Positions 34,861-46,670 of a stretch of DNA of 64,000 nt are shown here, piece by piece. This DNA comes from Stomoxys calcitrans (lineage: Eukaryota; Arthropoda; Insecta; Diptera; Muscidae): positions 18,504,643 through 18,568,642 of the forward strand of contig NC_081553.1 of assembly GCF_963082655.1 (NCBI RefSeq). Reading direction: 5' to 3'. The notes below the pieces were generated by a model. It was not told the DNA's origin. It worked only from the letters and a program-made list of their open reading frames with translations, and made no database searches. The position numbers were made by a program, and so were the translations under genes. The stretch's first letter is position 1. Each line of letters opens with the position of its first letter.

Positions 34861-35340
34861 TTCATGACCTTTGATGGAACATACAGCACAAGCCTTATAT
34901 CGGGAAACACTTGATGACTATTTGACCACCCTTTTAATTTTTTCTATAGATCGAGTGAAGTATATCTCTCTCGAATATTCTCTCATAGTGCCTCTTCTTA
35001 TGAGATCAACCATTACAAACTGTACCAGAGATCCGACTCAGGATGACTGTGAGCGCCACACGGCTTGAAACTCTGAGCTCCGATTTGTGTGGTGCTCATT
35101 GTCATTATGAGAAGCTCAGCTGAGGTGGAACACTTATTATATGGTGTAGCTGCAATCGCAGTCGCAGACAGTCGGCGATATCGAGTGCAGGGTCTCAGAG
35201 TGAGAGGTCGAGCTGCACCTTGCCTACATAGTAAGTGCCTACGATAGTAAGTGACCAAATGTGACAAGGCGAGTTATTGGCGTCTTTAAAAAAACCTATG
35301 GCCATGACGTTCCGGCGGCGATGGACCAGGACAAAAAAAA
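34861..35340. other. unassigned, slightly GC-richer stretch
   Basis: Composition differs from the neighbours (e.g. GCAGTCGCAGACAGTCGG), and frames of 60-85 codons exist on both strands (34871-35068 plus, 35013-35267 minus). I could not match any of them to a transposon or host domain. An eroded LINE is possible. Confidence 0.3.
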
Positions 35341-35344
35341 ACGA

Positions 35345-37090
35345 TCCCTAGTTCACCAGTGTTTCCAATCAACGCTTTATTGAATAAGCGAAGTATATTT
35401 CTCTTGAACACTCCAAATATTACTTCGCATGCTAACGATTGTAATGATAATAAACTCTGCGACTTTAAAGATTCACACTACAGCAACAAACTATCTATTG
35501 ATCTAACGATGTATGTTTTGACACCTGCAGTACTCCTTTGTTAACGATTGATACGAATGATAGCAAAGTCTGCCATTTTAAAGAGTCATACTAAACCAGT
35601 GCTTGCAAGCATCTGGCGAAGTGTGTCTCTGTTTAAAACTCCAAGTCCTTATTCTGCTTAGGATACTGATGATAGCTTATTAAGTCAGCCTGAAGATCCC
35701 AACTTGACGCAAATTAATTTAATGGACTGTTGAACACTCCAATTTTCTCTTGAACACTCCAAGTCTTTCTTTGTCTACTAATGATATGAATGGTAACTAA
35801 AACCCCGTAAACGGGGTTTTATCCGTCAGTCTGAAGATCCCTACTTCATCTATTTTTACAATCAACGCAAATCGATTTATTGACTTGCTGAAGTGTGTTT
35901 CTCTTGAACACTTCAAGTACTCCCTTGTCAGCAAATAATACCAATGATAACTATGCAAGTCTAAAGATTTATACTACACTAATGTTTTCAACCAACGTCC
36001 ATTGATTTATTGACCTGCTGAAGTATGTTTCTCTTGATCACTCCAAGTACTCTTTCGTCAGCAAATAATACCAATGATAGATAACTTTGCAATTTTGCAT
36101 TTTTACTACACTAATATTTTCAACCAACTTCAATTGATTTATTGATCTGGAGATGTATATTTCTCTCGAGCACTTGCAGTATTCTTTCGTCTGCTAGCGA
36201 TTTCACTGATAGCTAAATAACTCAATCAAGAGATACCTCATACATCAAGGCTTCTAATTAACGTTAATTAATTTATGGAATTGTCGATGTACGTTTCTCT
36301 ACTTTGGAGTCTCACTTAAACTCGAATTATTTGATAGCTAACTCAGTCAGTCAAGAGATACCTCATACACCAATGTTTTCCATCAACGCTAATTGATTTT
36401 CTCAATTGGCGAAGTATGTTTCTCTTGAACACTCGCAGTACTCCTTCAGAGTTGCTCATCATCTTTAAGTATTTATCCGGACTCACAGTCCAGTGCAGAT
36501 TCTTAACAATCTTAACGGAACCGGACTACTAGCAAATTCTCAAACTCCCGTAGGTTTCTCTTGAACACTCGCAATACTACTTTGGAGTCTCACTTCAACT
36601 CGAAGTATTTTTAGCCAAGAGATACCTCATACACCAATGTTTTCCACCAAAGCTAATTGATTTTCTCAAATGGCGAAGTATGTTTCTCTTGAACACTCGC
36701 AGTACTCATCAGAGTTGCTCATCATCTTTAAGTATTTACCCGGACTCACAGTCCAGTGGAGAGGCTCAACAATCTTACTACAGTCCCACTACAACACCGT
36801 AGGTTTCTCTTGAACACTCGCAATACTACTTTGGAGTCTCACTTCAACTCGAAGTATTTTTAGTCAAGAGATAACTCATACACCAATGTTTTCCATTAAC
36901 GCTAATTGATTTTCTCAATTGGCGAAGTATGTTTGTCTTGAATACACGCAGTATTCCTTCGGAGTTGCAACTTATCTTTAAGTATTTACCCGTACTCACA
37001 GTCCAGTGGAGAGGCTCAACAATCTTACCGGAACCGGACTACTGGCAAATTCTCAAACTCCCACTACAACACCGTCTTCAAAAGCTCGAT
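35345..37090 (+). repeat. ~128 bp satellite with a dimeric right end
   Basis: TTTCTCTTGAACACT or a close variant recurs at 35898, 36028, 36160, 36419, 36555, 36683, 36805 and 36932, with older copies near 35400 and 35745. The steps range from 122 to 136 bp where adjacent. From 36360 a two-unit higher-order repeat appears: ACACCAATGTTTTCCA at 36366, 36631 and 36880. The left copies are more diverged, so the array seems to have been homogenised from the right. Confidence 0.85.
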
Positions 37091-37556
37091 TCATGCCTAT
37101 TCTGCACTCCAGATTAGAGATGAAAGTAGGGGCAAAAACTTAACTCATATGCCCACATGTAAGCGCAGCTTTGGGGGAGCATCAGTTCGAGCCCACCCAT
37201 GTGTGCCAGCGAGATTTCCTGCGTGCCTTCGCATACAGGACCGCGTATTTAGCATATTGCCTATATATTTGAGGATACCTCTTCCAGAAACCTTTCCAAG
37301 ATCACTAACAATGGAGAAAAACCTGATGACCTTATGACTGCAGTCGGGGTGTCCAGTCATGTTCAACGAAAGACACCAACTTCTGTGTCACCCTTCGGCT
37401 CCGGCTCCGGCCATTCAAACATCCATAAACTGATTGTCATTTCTTTTTTAGAAGCAGTACAAATGACACTTGTGCAAGGCCGGCGATTGGTGCGCTCGCA
37501 TAAGACCAGTCCTTTTAAGGATATTTGTCCGTCTTTTTATTACCCGGAATAAAATC
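37091..37556. other. unassigned stretch
   Basis: Overlapping frames on both strands (37145-37366 minus, 37149-37337 plus, 37334-37552 plus) have no recognisable domain. Relatively high GC around 37370-37500. No terminal repeats seen. Confidence 0.3.
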
Positions 37557-37567
37557 GTAGCCGAGAA

Positions 37568-37925
37568 CCCAAGTCAGCGTTATGTCACAAGCCTACAGTT
37601 TATTTAATGGTTCCCTGCCTTTCGCCACGCACCTCGACCTCATTGTCTTTGAATCTAAAGCCTTAACCGCCGACTTCCGTCCACATAAATACAAAGGCGG
37701 TAAACACCTCCCCGGGATATCAGTTGTACAATAGTTATCGTGTCCGAGAACGCAATTCAGCGTTATGTCACAAGCCTACAGTTTATTTAATGGTTCCCTG
37801 CCTCTCGCCACGCATCTCGACCTCACTGTCTTCGAATCTAAAGCCTTAACCGCCGACTTCTGTCCACATAAATACGAAGGCGGTAGACACCTTCCCGGGA
37901 TGTCAGTTGTAGTTATCGTAAAGAC
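37568..37925. repeat. 183 bp direct duplication
   Basis: CGTTATGTCACAAGCCTACA occurs at 37578 and 37761. The copies also share TTTATTTAATGGTTCCCTGC, TCTAAAGCCTTAACCGCCGA and CCCGGGAT-TCAGTTGT, with few differences. GC content is higher than in the surroundings. No coding or LTR features were recognised. Confidence 0.9.
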
Positions 37926-38511
37926 CCTAAGCTTTGACTGAATGACCGCACATACCTTATTGACCGCAGTCTTAATGATATTCCGATATGGAGTGTCTTG
38001 GAATAAACGCCCAATTACTTCCCTCACTCCAGTATAGAGACATTTGTGAAGCCCAAGTTCTCACCTTCCCCAAACTGAGCGACCGTCTTTGAACCCAGTC
38101 TTTGGGGAAAGCTGTTCCTGAAGATCTTATCTCGAATCTGGTAGCAGATAATCTGAGTCCTTCTTCTTCGTCTAATCTTCGCATTTGTAGTATCCAGAAT
38201 AGAACTGTAGTCGTACTGATCCCTGGAGCGTCCTCAGCTTAAGCGGATCCTTGTATCCTTGAATCCGGTACCTCTAGTCCCCGTGCACCAGCTTCCTCGC
38301 AGCTCATGTCGACAAACTCTTTAGGGAATTTTCCATCTCACCTAACGCAAGCGTTTTCTATGTCGCTACTGTGGAGTCAGTGGGTCTGTAACTAAACCGG
38401 ACCGCCAATATCGCATTACCTAACCAAGCCCATCCGCTTCAAAATAATAAAAGAAATAAAGGCCCAATTATCGTTGATTTTGTTTCATGCACAAAAGTTT
38501 GGGGCCCTTTT
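37926..38511. other. unassigned stretch
   Basis: A minus frame 37972-38184 (70 codons) and the overlapping 37776-38027 frame have no domain pattern. No repeat structure is seen. Confidence 0.35.
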
Positions 38512-40485
38512 TCATACCCTCCACCATAGGATGGGGGTATTCTAATTTCGTCATTCTGTTTGTAACTCCTCGAAATATTCGTCTAAGACCCATAAAGTAT
38601 ATATATTCTTGATTGTCATGACATTTTAAGTCGAACTAGCCATGTCAGTACGTTCGTCTGTCCTTCCGTCCGTCTTGCCTTACATTCGTCTGTCCATCCG
38701 TCCCTCCGTCCGTCTGTACTTCCGTCCGTCTGTCTGTCGAAGGCTAACTTTCGAAGGAGTAAAGCTAGCCGTTTGAAATTTTGCACAAATACTTCTTATT
38801 AGTGTAGGTCGGTTGGGATTGTATATGGGCTATATCGGTCCACGTTTTGATATATCTGCCATCTAAACCGATCTGGGATCTTGACTTCTTGAGCCGCTGG
38901 AGAGCGCAATTCTTATCCGATTTTATTGAAATTTTGCACGTAGTGTTTTGGTATCACTTCCAACAACTACACTAAGTATGGTTTACACCGGTCCATGTTT
39001 TGGTATAGCTGCCATATAAACCGATCTTGGGTCTTGACTTCTTGAGCCTCTAGGGGGCGCAATTCTCGTCCGATTTTATTGCAATTTTGCACGTAGTGTT
39101 TTGGTAGCAGTTCCAATAACTACGCTAAATATGATTTAAATCGGTCCATGTTTTGATATAGCTGCCATATATACCGATCTTGGGTCTTAACTTCTTGAGC
39201 CTCTAAAGGGCGCAATTCTTGTCCGATTTTATTGAGATTTTGGACGTAGTGTTTTGGTAGCACTTCCAACAACTACGCTAAGTATGGTTTTAATCGGTCC
39301 ATAACCTGATATAGCTGCCATATAAACCGATCTTGGGTCTTGACTTCTTGAGCCTCTAGAGGGCGCAATTCTTATCCGATTTAATTGAAATTTTGCACGT
39401 AGTGTTTTGGTACCAGTTCCAACAACTACGCTAAATATGGTTTACACCGGTCCATGTTTTGGTATAGCTGCCATATATACCGATCTTGGGTCTTGACTTC
39501 TTGAGCCTCTAGAGGGCGCAATTCTCATCCGATTTAATTGAAATTATGCACGTAGTGTTTTGGTAGTACTTCTAACAACTACGCTAAATATGGTTTAAAT
39601 CGATCCATGTTTTGAAATATCTGCCATATATACCGATCTTGGGTCTTGACTTCTTGAGCCTCTAGAGGGCGCAATTGTCATCCGATTTAACTGAGATTTT
39701 TCACATAGTGTTTTGTTAGCACTTCCAACAACTACACTAAGTATGGTTTTATTCGGTCCATGTTTTGATATATCTGCCATATAAACCGATCTGGGATCTT
39801 GACTTCTTGAGCCTCTAGAGCACGCAATTCTCATCCGATTTAACTGAAATTTTGCGCATAGTGTTTTGTTATCACTTTCAATAACTATGCTAAGTACGAT
39901 TCAAATTGGTTCCTAATCTGGTATAGCTGTCATATAAACCGATCTTGGGTCTTGACTTCTTGAGCCCATAGAACGCGCAATTCTCATCCGATTTGGCTGA
40001 ATTTTGCATGAGGTGTTTTGTTAAGACTTTTAATATTTGTGCTAAGTATGGCGTAAATCGGTATAGAACCTGATATAGCTGCCATATAAACCGATCTGGG
40101 ATCTTGACTTCTTGAGCCTCTAGAGAGCGCAATTCTTATCCGATTTGGATGAAATTTTGTACAACGGCTTCTCTCATGACCTTCAACATATGTGTCTAAT
40201 ATAGTCTGAATCGATCAATAGCTTGATACAGCTCCCATATAAACCTATCTCCCGATTTTGCTTCTTACTCCCCTACAAGGCGCAATTCTTATCCGAATGA
40301 ACTGAAAAATTACACAATGACTTCTACAATGTTTAGCATTCATTTATGGTCCGAATAGCATAACAGTTCTTATTCAATATTCTATGTTTGTCTAAAAAGA
40401 GATACCGCGCATAGAACTCGACAAATGCAATCGTGGAGGGTATATAAGATTCCGCCCCGCCGAACTTAGCAAGCTCTTACTTGCT
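38512..40485 (+). mobile_element. Helentron/DINE-1-like element, subfamily A, nine 153 bp units
   Basis: It opens CATACCCTCCACCATAGGAT (38514), followed by the core GTCATTCTGTTTGTAACTCC. A (GTCY)n tract spans 38648-38740 and GTAAAGCTAGCCGTTTGAAA follows. The unit anchor TTGACTTCTTGAGCC (or a variant) falls at 38881, 39034, 39187, 39340, 39493, 39646, 39799, 39952 and 40104: seven steps of exactly 153 bp and one of 152. The end near 40440-40485 reads GGAGGGTATATAAGATTCCG, CGCCGAACTTAGCAAGCTCT and TACTTG. It appears complete and non-coding. Confidence 0.9.
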
Positions 40486-42097
40486 CATTTTCCTTTTGAG
40501 GCTTTATTGCATAGGAGCTTTATTTCATACTGCCGAAAATTGTCTAATATCCCAGCTTTTGCTGGCTCTTACATCAAATTCTTTGTTCATCTTTCGCTCG
40601 AAGGACCATAAATCAGCTGAAACATTCCACAGTTTGCCTTCGCTTCTGAACCACAGTACCATCACGTGTGCGTATTTAGTAAATAGACCGCTTGTACGCT
40701 CTCATGTAAAACTACAACAACTTGAACAAAACAAACTTGAATTCGTAACATCCTGCAGTCATCCTGCGTCATAATCACCTCTACCTTTCCGCCAAGCTAT
40801 GAGTAACCCCACCCCCCGCCCCCACCCTTTGATATATATGCGAGAAACATCAGCACAATCAAGTCAGAACTTTACAAAAAGGCCGCTCGCTTGTTGGCGG
40901 TGGCCGTGCGGATATGTTTATTCATCGGATTTGTAAGGCAAATGTTTGCAGCGTTGGATTTCCACCCCCCCTTGCTTTTTCCCTGTCGTCAAGTCCGGTA
41001 TTATTAAGGCTCGTTTGCTTATACCAAGGTTGGCATATTCCTATGTGCGTGTGTGAGTGTGCTTGTGTGGTTGATTGGTAGATTGTGTATAGGGTGGGGG
41101 TATGGTTGCGTATATGTTCCGCAATTCTTGATGCGATTCATACTACTTTTGATGAATGTCCAATGCTTTTAAGCATATTAACATTCACGCAGTCAGTCCA
41201 TTTGTTATTTGCAGAATGCCACCAATGATGATGATGAGGACGATGATGTTGAAGGGGTGGCCGGGATGATGGTAGTTGGGTATAAATAAAGGTATAAATA
41301 TTCCTTACATTTCTTTTATCCCCTACGTTCGGTTCATTCATGTTTTGCTCTTTTCTTTTGTTGCCGCTTTTTCTACAATTTTCATATCATTCATGTTTCT
41401 CCATGGTTCTGTCTTGAATTCTTGGTGTCTGTAACGCGATGCGATGCCGCTTTCTATACCCTATACTTCTTGTGTAAGCACATTTGATGATTGTTGTTGT
41501 AGTTGTTATTGCTGCTCCGGTGTCCTGTTAAAAAATGGCAAACTACTGTCCTTTTACCGCCTTTGGCTGCTGCAGCATCGCTGACTTCCTCATCATCATC
41601 ATCTTCATCATCACCATCGGCAGTTGTTAGGTGAATTGAGTTGGGTGTATTAGAAATTGGCCTTGGCTCCGAATCTTTGTTCAAAATCAGATAAGCAGAC
41701 CAAGATTTATTATGTATGCAAACAAAGAGATCAAATGCGAAATTCACCCCCACCTCGTTTCTATTCACATTTATTTGAGTTGATGCCTTTTTGACGCAGT
41801 GGTTAAGTGCTTTGTGACGCTAAAGGTGGTTAAGGTCGAGGTTGATATATGTCTGTACTATGTACGACATGGTCGTAGTAGTAACTCATTTTCCTACGGA
41901 AATGAGATAAAACTTTCATCTTTTTGGTGTAGTCATATCGTTAATGGTTTCGTTTTTCCATACGAAAATAATAGAAAAGGATTTCTCAGAAATATCTCGA
42001 AGCGTATTTGGATGAATTTATGCCATGCAGTACGTGAGTTGTATTAATCGTGGCTAGATGGGATTCTTCATTTAAGTGGTCCTTCGAGTTGGTAAAA
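40486..42097. other. non-repetitive stretch, no gene seen
   Basis: Holds a C-rich run (40808-40826), a GATGATGATGAGGACGATGA run near 41227 and a TCATCATCATC run near 41590. Frames of 97 codons (40481-40774 plus) and 104 codons (41454-41768 minus) have no domain pattern. A GACGCAGTGGTTAAGTGC string at 41792 is faintly tRNA-like. Confidence 0.45.
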
Positions 42098-42334
42098 TTG
42101 GTTGCCCAAAAAGTAATTGCGGAATTTTTTTAAAGAAAGTAAATGCATTTTTAATAATACTTAGAATGAACTTTAATCAAATATACTTTTTTTACATCTT
42201 TTTTCTAAAGCAAGCTAAAAGTAACAGCTGATAACTGACAGAAGAAAGAATGCAATTACAGAGTCACAAGCTGTGAAAAAATTTGTAAACGCCGACTATA
42301 TGAAAAATCCGCAATTACTTTTTGGGCAACCCAA
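42098..42334 (-). mobile_element. mariner-type MITE, 237 bp, second copy
   Basis: Reverse complement of the 11420-11656 copy, of identical length and nearly identical sequence. The right end is GGGCAACCCAA followed by TA. The left terminal repeat has lost one G (TTGGTTGCCC), and its TA flank is changed. Confidence 0.9.
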
Positions 42335-42526
42335 TATTTTCTTTTTGTTTAGATAATTGAACTGCCTAAGCATTGGAATAATGCAATCGAAGGGAGCAAG
42401 AAAAATTGAAAGGGAAGGACATAAAAATCTTTATAGAATGGATATTTGAGAATACAAAATATAATGGAAAAATAGTTCGATAAGAGATATATAGGAAAAA
42501 CAACTCCTCCACCAAATTTCAGCGAT

Positions 42527-43149
42527 GTCCGTAAAGATAAAGTTAACTTTAACTAGCAGAGACACAAACCCATTCAATAAGCAGCACACTGTAGAAAAAC
42601 TAAGAGGGGTGCTGGGTACCCACTTATAGTGAAGGAAGCTCTTGATGCCTAAAATCTAAATCAAAAAGCAAAATATCCAAAAAGTCGACAGTATTTGAGA
42701 TAATTGGCATTTAAAGTTAAAGTAAGAATTAAAAGAATGGCCTACTGTGCAAAAAATAAGAGGGGTGCCGGGTATCATCTTATAGTGAAGGATGCTCTTG
42801 ATGCTTCCTTCACTAGAGCTTCCCCAAGAGCTTCCTTCACTATAAGTGGGTACCCAGCACCCCTCTTAGTTTTTCTACTTTTCGCTTTGGACTTTTTGGT
42901 GTTGTAGATTTGTCCCTTATGCATTTATTACTTTGTTAGATAATTTTTTTTACAAAATTCGCAATGTTTGTGGTCCTTTTAGTGCTCTTGTTGTCGTTTC
43001 TTCTGAATTTTTTCATTATTTTTCTTGATTTTATTTTTAGATCTTTGCTGTTAAATTGTTAACATAGCTCTGCTAAGCTCGTAACAGTGTGCTGCTAATT
43101 GAATGGGTTTGTGTCCCTGCTAGTTAAAGTTAATTTGATCTTCACGGAC
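42527..43149. mobile_element. foldback-type element with nested inverted repeats
   Basis: Outer arms 42527-42592 and 43084-43149 are inverses: TTAACTTTAACTAGCAGAGA is matched by the inverse of GTCCCTGCTAGTTAAAGTTA. An inner block TAAGAGGGGTGCTGGGTACC occurs direct at 42601 and 42757 and inverted at 42826-42878. The central pair (42757-42800 against 42826-42873) forms a large hairpin. No transposase frame is present. I could not define a target-site duplication. Confidence 0.75.
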
Positions 43150-43269
43150 ATACTTCAGCGTAATCACATAAAAAGAGCGCCATTTATGAGTTGCAAATGC
43201 AAATTTGATGAACATTTCATTAAGGGCAAATTTCTCAATGAAATTCAAGTTTAAGTTCAGTGATTAGGG

Positions 43270-43487
43270 GCCTTATTTTTATAACTGACTACTAACAGGG
43301 TGCCGCAGTGGGACACCTCTTTGGAAAGACGTTTTTACATGGCATAGTACCTCACAAATGTTGCCAGCATTAGGAGGGGATAACCACCGTTGACAATTTT
43401 TTCTGATGGTCTCGCCAGGATTCGAACCCAGGCGTTCAGCGTCATAGGCGGACATGCTAACCTCTGCGCTACGGTGGCCTCCTAGAA
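43270..43487 (-). repeat. tRNA-derived SINE with the best preserved head (minus)
   Basis: On the minus strand it starts GGAGGCCACCGTAGCGCAGA. The A box is TAGCGCAGAGG, the B box is GGTTCGAATCC, and the middle reads CGCCTATGACGCTGAACGCC. Both internal RNA polymerase III promoter boxes match consensus exactly. The body stops at GTCCCACTGCGGCACCCTG, so the 3' end is missing. Confidence 0.9.
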
Positions 43488-43796
43488 ACTACACCCCAAA
43501 TACAAAATCAAAAACTGCCTCAAAAACAAAATTTGGAGTGATGATGCACATTTTGGGTCTATCTTCATGTAGGTGTTTGAAATCGCAATTTGAGCTCAAA
43601 TTTAATATTGGTCGCTTCTATTTTATGTGTGCATTTGTTTTGGGGTCATTTTTTCATAATGAAAGAGCGTCCCACATTTGGGGACAAATAACTGAAAGGC
43701 CGTTCTACCTACCACATAGATCTTATTTACCGTCCATGGCAAGAAAGGGCTCAAATAAAAGGCGTAACACCGATCACTGCATTGTTTCAACATCTT
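43488..43796. other. unassigned stretch
   Basis: A 140-codon + frame (43454-43876) spans the SINE edge, this segment and the next element's start, so it is not a gene. No other structure seen. Confidence 0.4.
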
Positions 43797-44660
43797 TTTA
43801 TACCCTCCACCATAGGATGGGGGTTTTTCGTCATTCTGTTTATAACTCCTTGAATTATGCGTCTAAGACCCCATAAAGTATGTCTATTCTTGATCATAAT
43901 GACATTTTAAGTCTATTTAGCCATGTCTGTCCGTCCGTCTGTCGAAAGCACGCTAACTTTCGAAGGAGTTAAGCTAGCTACTTGAAAATTTCCACAAATA
44001 CTTTTTAGTAGTGTAGGTTGGGACTGCAAATAGGCTAATTAGGTCCATATTTTGATATAGCTGCCATATTAACCGATCTCGGATTTTCACTTCTTGAGCC
44101 TATAGATAGCAGAATTCTTTTCCGATTTGGCATGAAATTTTGCATGGGGTGTTTTGTTATGATTTCTAACAACTGTGCCAATTATATTTTAAATCGGTCC
44201 ATAACCTGATATAGCTGTCATATAAAACGATCTTGGGTCTCGACTTCTTGAGCCTCTAGAGAAATTTTGCATGAGGTGTTCTGTTATGACTTTCAACAAC
44301 TGTGCTAAGTATGGTTCAAATCGGTACATAACCGTATATAACTGCCATATAAACCAATCTGGGATCTTGATTTATTGAGCCTCTAGAGGGCGCAATTATT
44401 ATCCGATTTGCTTGAAATTTTGTACAATGGATACTCCCATGACCTTCAACATACCTGTCAAGTAAAATCTGAATCGGTGTATAGCCTGATACAGCTCCCC
44501 TATAAACCGATCTTCCTATTTTACTTCTTGAACCACTAAAGGGCGCAATTCTTATTCGATTTATTTGAAATGAAAGCCTTCTACAGTGGTCTCCAACATT
44601 CAATTGAATTAGCATAGCAATTTTTCTCTTTCATCCTTTGTTTGCCTAATTCTTGTGTCA
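43797..44660 (+). mobile_element. Helentron-like element, subfamily A
   Basis: TATACCCTCCACCATAGGAT (43800), a short (GTCY)n at 43925-43943, GGAGTTAAGCTAGCTACTTG, then diverged units with CTTCTTGAGCCTCTAGAG. The 3' end (CTTACTTGTAAGGG near 44665) is degraded. One unit has an internal deletion at about 44260. Confidence 0.8.
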
Positions 44661-44689
44661 GCTTACTTGTAAGGGTGTAAACCGAGATC

Positions 44690-44948
44690 CTTCCGCAAAA
44701 TTCGCCATAAAGTTTTCTGGACGGTGCCCAATTCTTGATGATAACACAATCGAATACCAATTGCGCCCCCTAGAAGCTCAATAAGTTAAATCGGCCGATC
44801 GATTTATATGTCAGCTATATCGACTTGGCACCAGCCAAATCGGATAAGAATTGCGTCCTCTATAGAGTCAAGAAGTCAAGATCCTAGATCTTTTAGACAG
44901 ACAGTCGGTTGGATATGGATAACTCGACTTAGAATGTCAAGACGATTA
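44690..44948 (-). mobile_element. Helentron-like fragment, subfamily A (minus)
   Basis: GCGCCCCCTAGAAGCTCAAT, TATGTCAGCTATATCGA and the reversed 5' portion CGACTTAGAATGTCAAGACG. It is cut on the right by the mariner-type element. Confidence 0.65.
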
Positions 44949-44954
44949 AGTAAA

Positions 44955-46670
44955 GGGTGATTTTTTAAATGCTATGGGAAAAATTTTCAAAGAAAAAAAA
45001 AATTCATAAAATTCTGAAAAATCTTTATTTGAATCGATAGTACGGTCCATACAATTTAATGTTTGAAAATTATTTCATGCAAATGTTGACCGTGACTCAA
45101 ATGATCCATCCGCTTAGTCCTATTTTGGCATACTCTTTCCAACATTTCGCGAATAAATGCTTTAATGTTGTCTTGCAATGCTTCAATTGAAGCGGGCTCG
45201 TCTGTATAGACATGAGCTTTAACATAGTCCCACAAAAAATATTCTAAAGGCATTAGATTGCACGATCTAGGGGGTCAATTGACCGGTCCAGAACGTGAGA
45301 AAGAAAGTTTACCGAACTGATCTCCGAATAAGTCCATTGTTACGCGTGTTGTGTGGCATGCGGCACCGTCTTGTTGAAACGACATGTCATGCAAGTTAAG
45401 CTCTTCCATTTTAGACGAAAACAGTGGATATCATCTCACGATAGCGCTCACCATTACGATTTGCATTATCTTTGAAGAAGTACGGTCCAATGATGCCAAC
45501 AGCCCATAAACCACATCTAACTGTGACTGGATGCATTGGTAACTCTTCCACTTTGCTCTTGCACTTTGGGTAAAAAAATTGGATATCATCTCTCGTTAGC
45601 GCTCACCATTACGATTCGCATTATCTTTGAAGAAGTACGGCCCAATGATGCCAACAGCCCATAAACCACACCAAACTTTGACTGGATGCATTGGTAACTC
45701 TTCCACTTTGCTCTTGCATTTTGTGCAAAAAAATTTGATATCATTTTACGATAACGCTCACCATTACGATTCGCATTATCTTTGAAAAAGTACGGTCCAA
45801 TGATGCCACCAGCCCATAAACCACACCAAACTGTGGCTGGATGCATTAGTAACTCTTCCACTTTGCTCTTGCACTTTGGGTAAAAAAAAATTGGATATCA
45901 TCTCTCGTTAGCGCTCACCATTACGATTCGCATTATCTTTGAAGAAGTACGGTCCAATGATGCCACCAGCCCATAAACCACACCAAACTGTGACTGGATG
46001 CATTGGTAACTCTTCCACTTTGCTCTTGCACTTTGGGCAAAAAAAATTGGATATCATCGATGGATATCGTTAGCGCTCACCATTACGATTCGCATTATTT
46101 TTGAAGAAGTACGGTCCAATGATGCCACCAGCCCATAAACCGCACCAAACTGTGACTGGATGCGTTGATTACTCTTCCACTTTGCTGGGGAAAAAATTGG
46201 ATATCATTTCATGATAACGCTCACCATTACGATTCGCATTATCTTTGAAGAAGTACGGTCCAATGATGCCACCAGCCCATAAACCGCATCAAACTGTGAG
46301 TGGAAGCATTGGTAATTCTTCCATTTTGCTCTTGCACTTTGGGTAAAAAAATTGGATATCATCTCTCGTTAGCGCTCACCATTACGATTCGCATTATCTT
46401 TGAAGAAGTACGGTCCAATGATACCAACAGCCCATAAACCACACCAAACTTTGACTGGATGCATTGGTAACTCTTCCAAAATCAATAATTCTGCTTATTA
46501 ACATACCTATTAAGCCAAAATGAGCTTCGTCCATAAAATGGAAGAAGAGCGCGATGATCTCTCTTAACAGAGAGATCATCTGTTTGCAAGCGTTGTTCGT
46601 TTGTAAGACGTACGTGAGCTGTTTAAACCAATGTTACCAATAAGATAATAGCTAAAAAAATCACCCATTG
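44955..46670 (-). pseudogene. mariner-type (IS630/Tc1) transposon, dead transposase
   Basis: The termini are inverted repeats: GGGTGATTTTTT at 44957 and its inverse AAAAAATCACCC near 46657. The gene reads on the minus strand. MDEAHFGLIGMLISRIIDFG (in 46394-46579) holds the first catalytic acidic residue (DEAHF). WCGLWAGGIIGPYFFKDNAN with GERYRKMISNFF follows, and the end is RSCNLMPLEYFLWDYVKAHV (about 45190-45270), finishing LHEIIFKH (45056). The third catalytic acidic residue of the usual RSCDL motif is Asn (AAT, 45257-45259). A tryptophan has become a TGA stop at 45275-45277. The middle of the gene is amplified in tandem out of frame. It is inactive; its ends might still be recognised in trans. 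Confidence 0.85.
45405..46485 (-). repeat. ~155 bp tandem array made from transposase coding sequence, 7 copies
   Basis: TTTGAAGAAGTACGG or a close variant begins at 45471, 45626, 45781, 45938, 46100, 46244 and 46399, giving steps of 155, 155, 157, 162, 144 and 155 bp. Each unit covers the minus-strand peptide HPVTVWCGLWAGGIIG through GERYREMISNF. The basic step is not a multiple of three, so the expansion was not selected as protein. Length changes come from the A-run (GGGTAAAAAAA) and an ATCGATGG insertion near 46057. Confidence 0.9.

Noticed and set aside
34861..35340. Possible LINE or host exon
   Set aside because: Slightly different composition, but no motif could be read in any frame; left as unassigned.
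37568..37925. LTR pair of a short retrotransposon
   Set aside because: The copies are adjacent (183 bp step) with no internal region, no TG...CA ends and no primer-binding site.
41790..41860. tRNA-like string GACGCAGTGGTTAAGTGC as another SINE
   Set aside because: No convincing B box at the right distance and no repeated body elsewhere in the window.
43420..43487. Genuine tRNA gene on the minus strand
   Set aside because: The A and B boxes are good, but the cloverleaf cannot be completed by eye and the same head recurs in many SINE copies with a common body.
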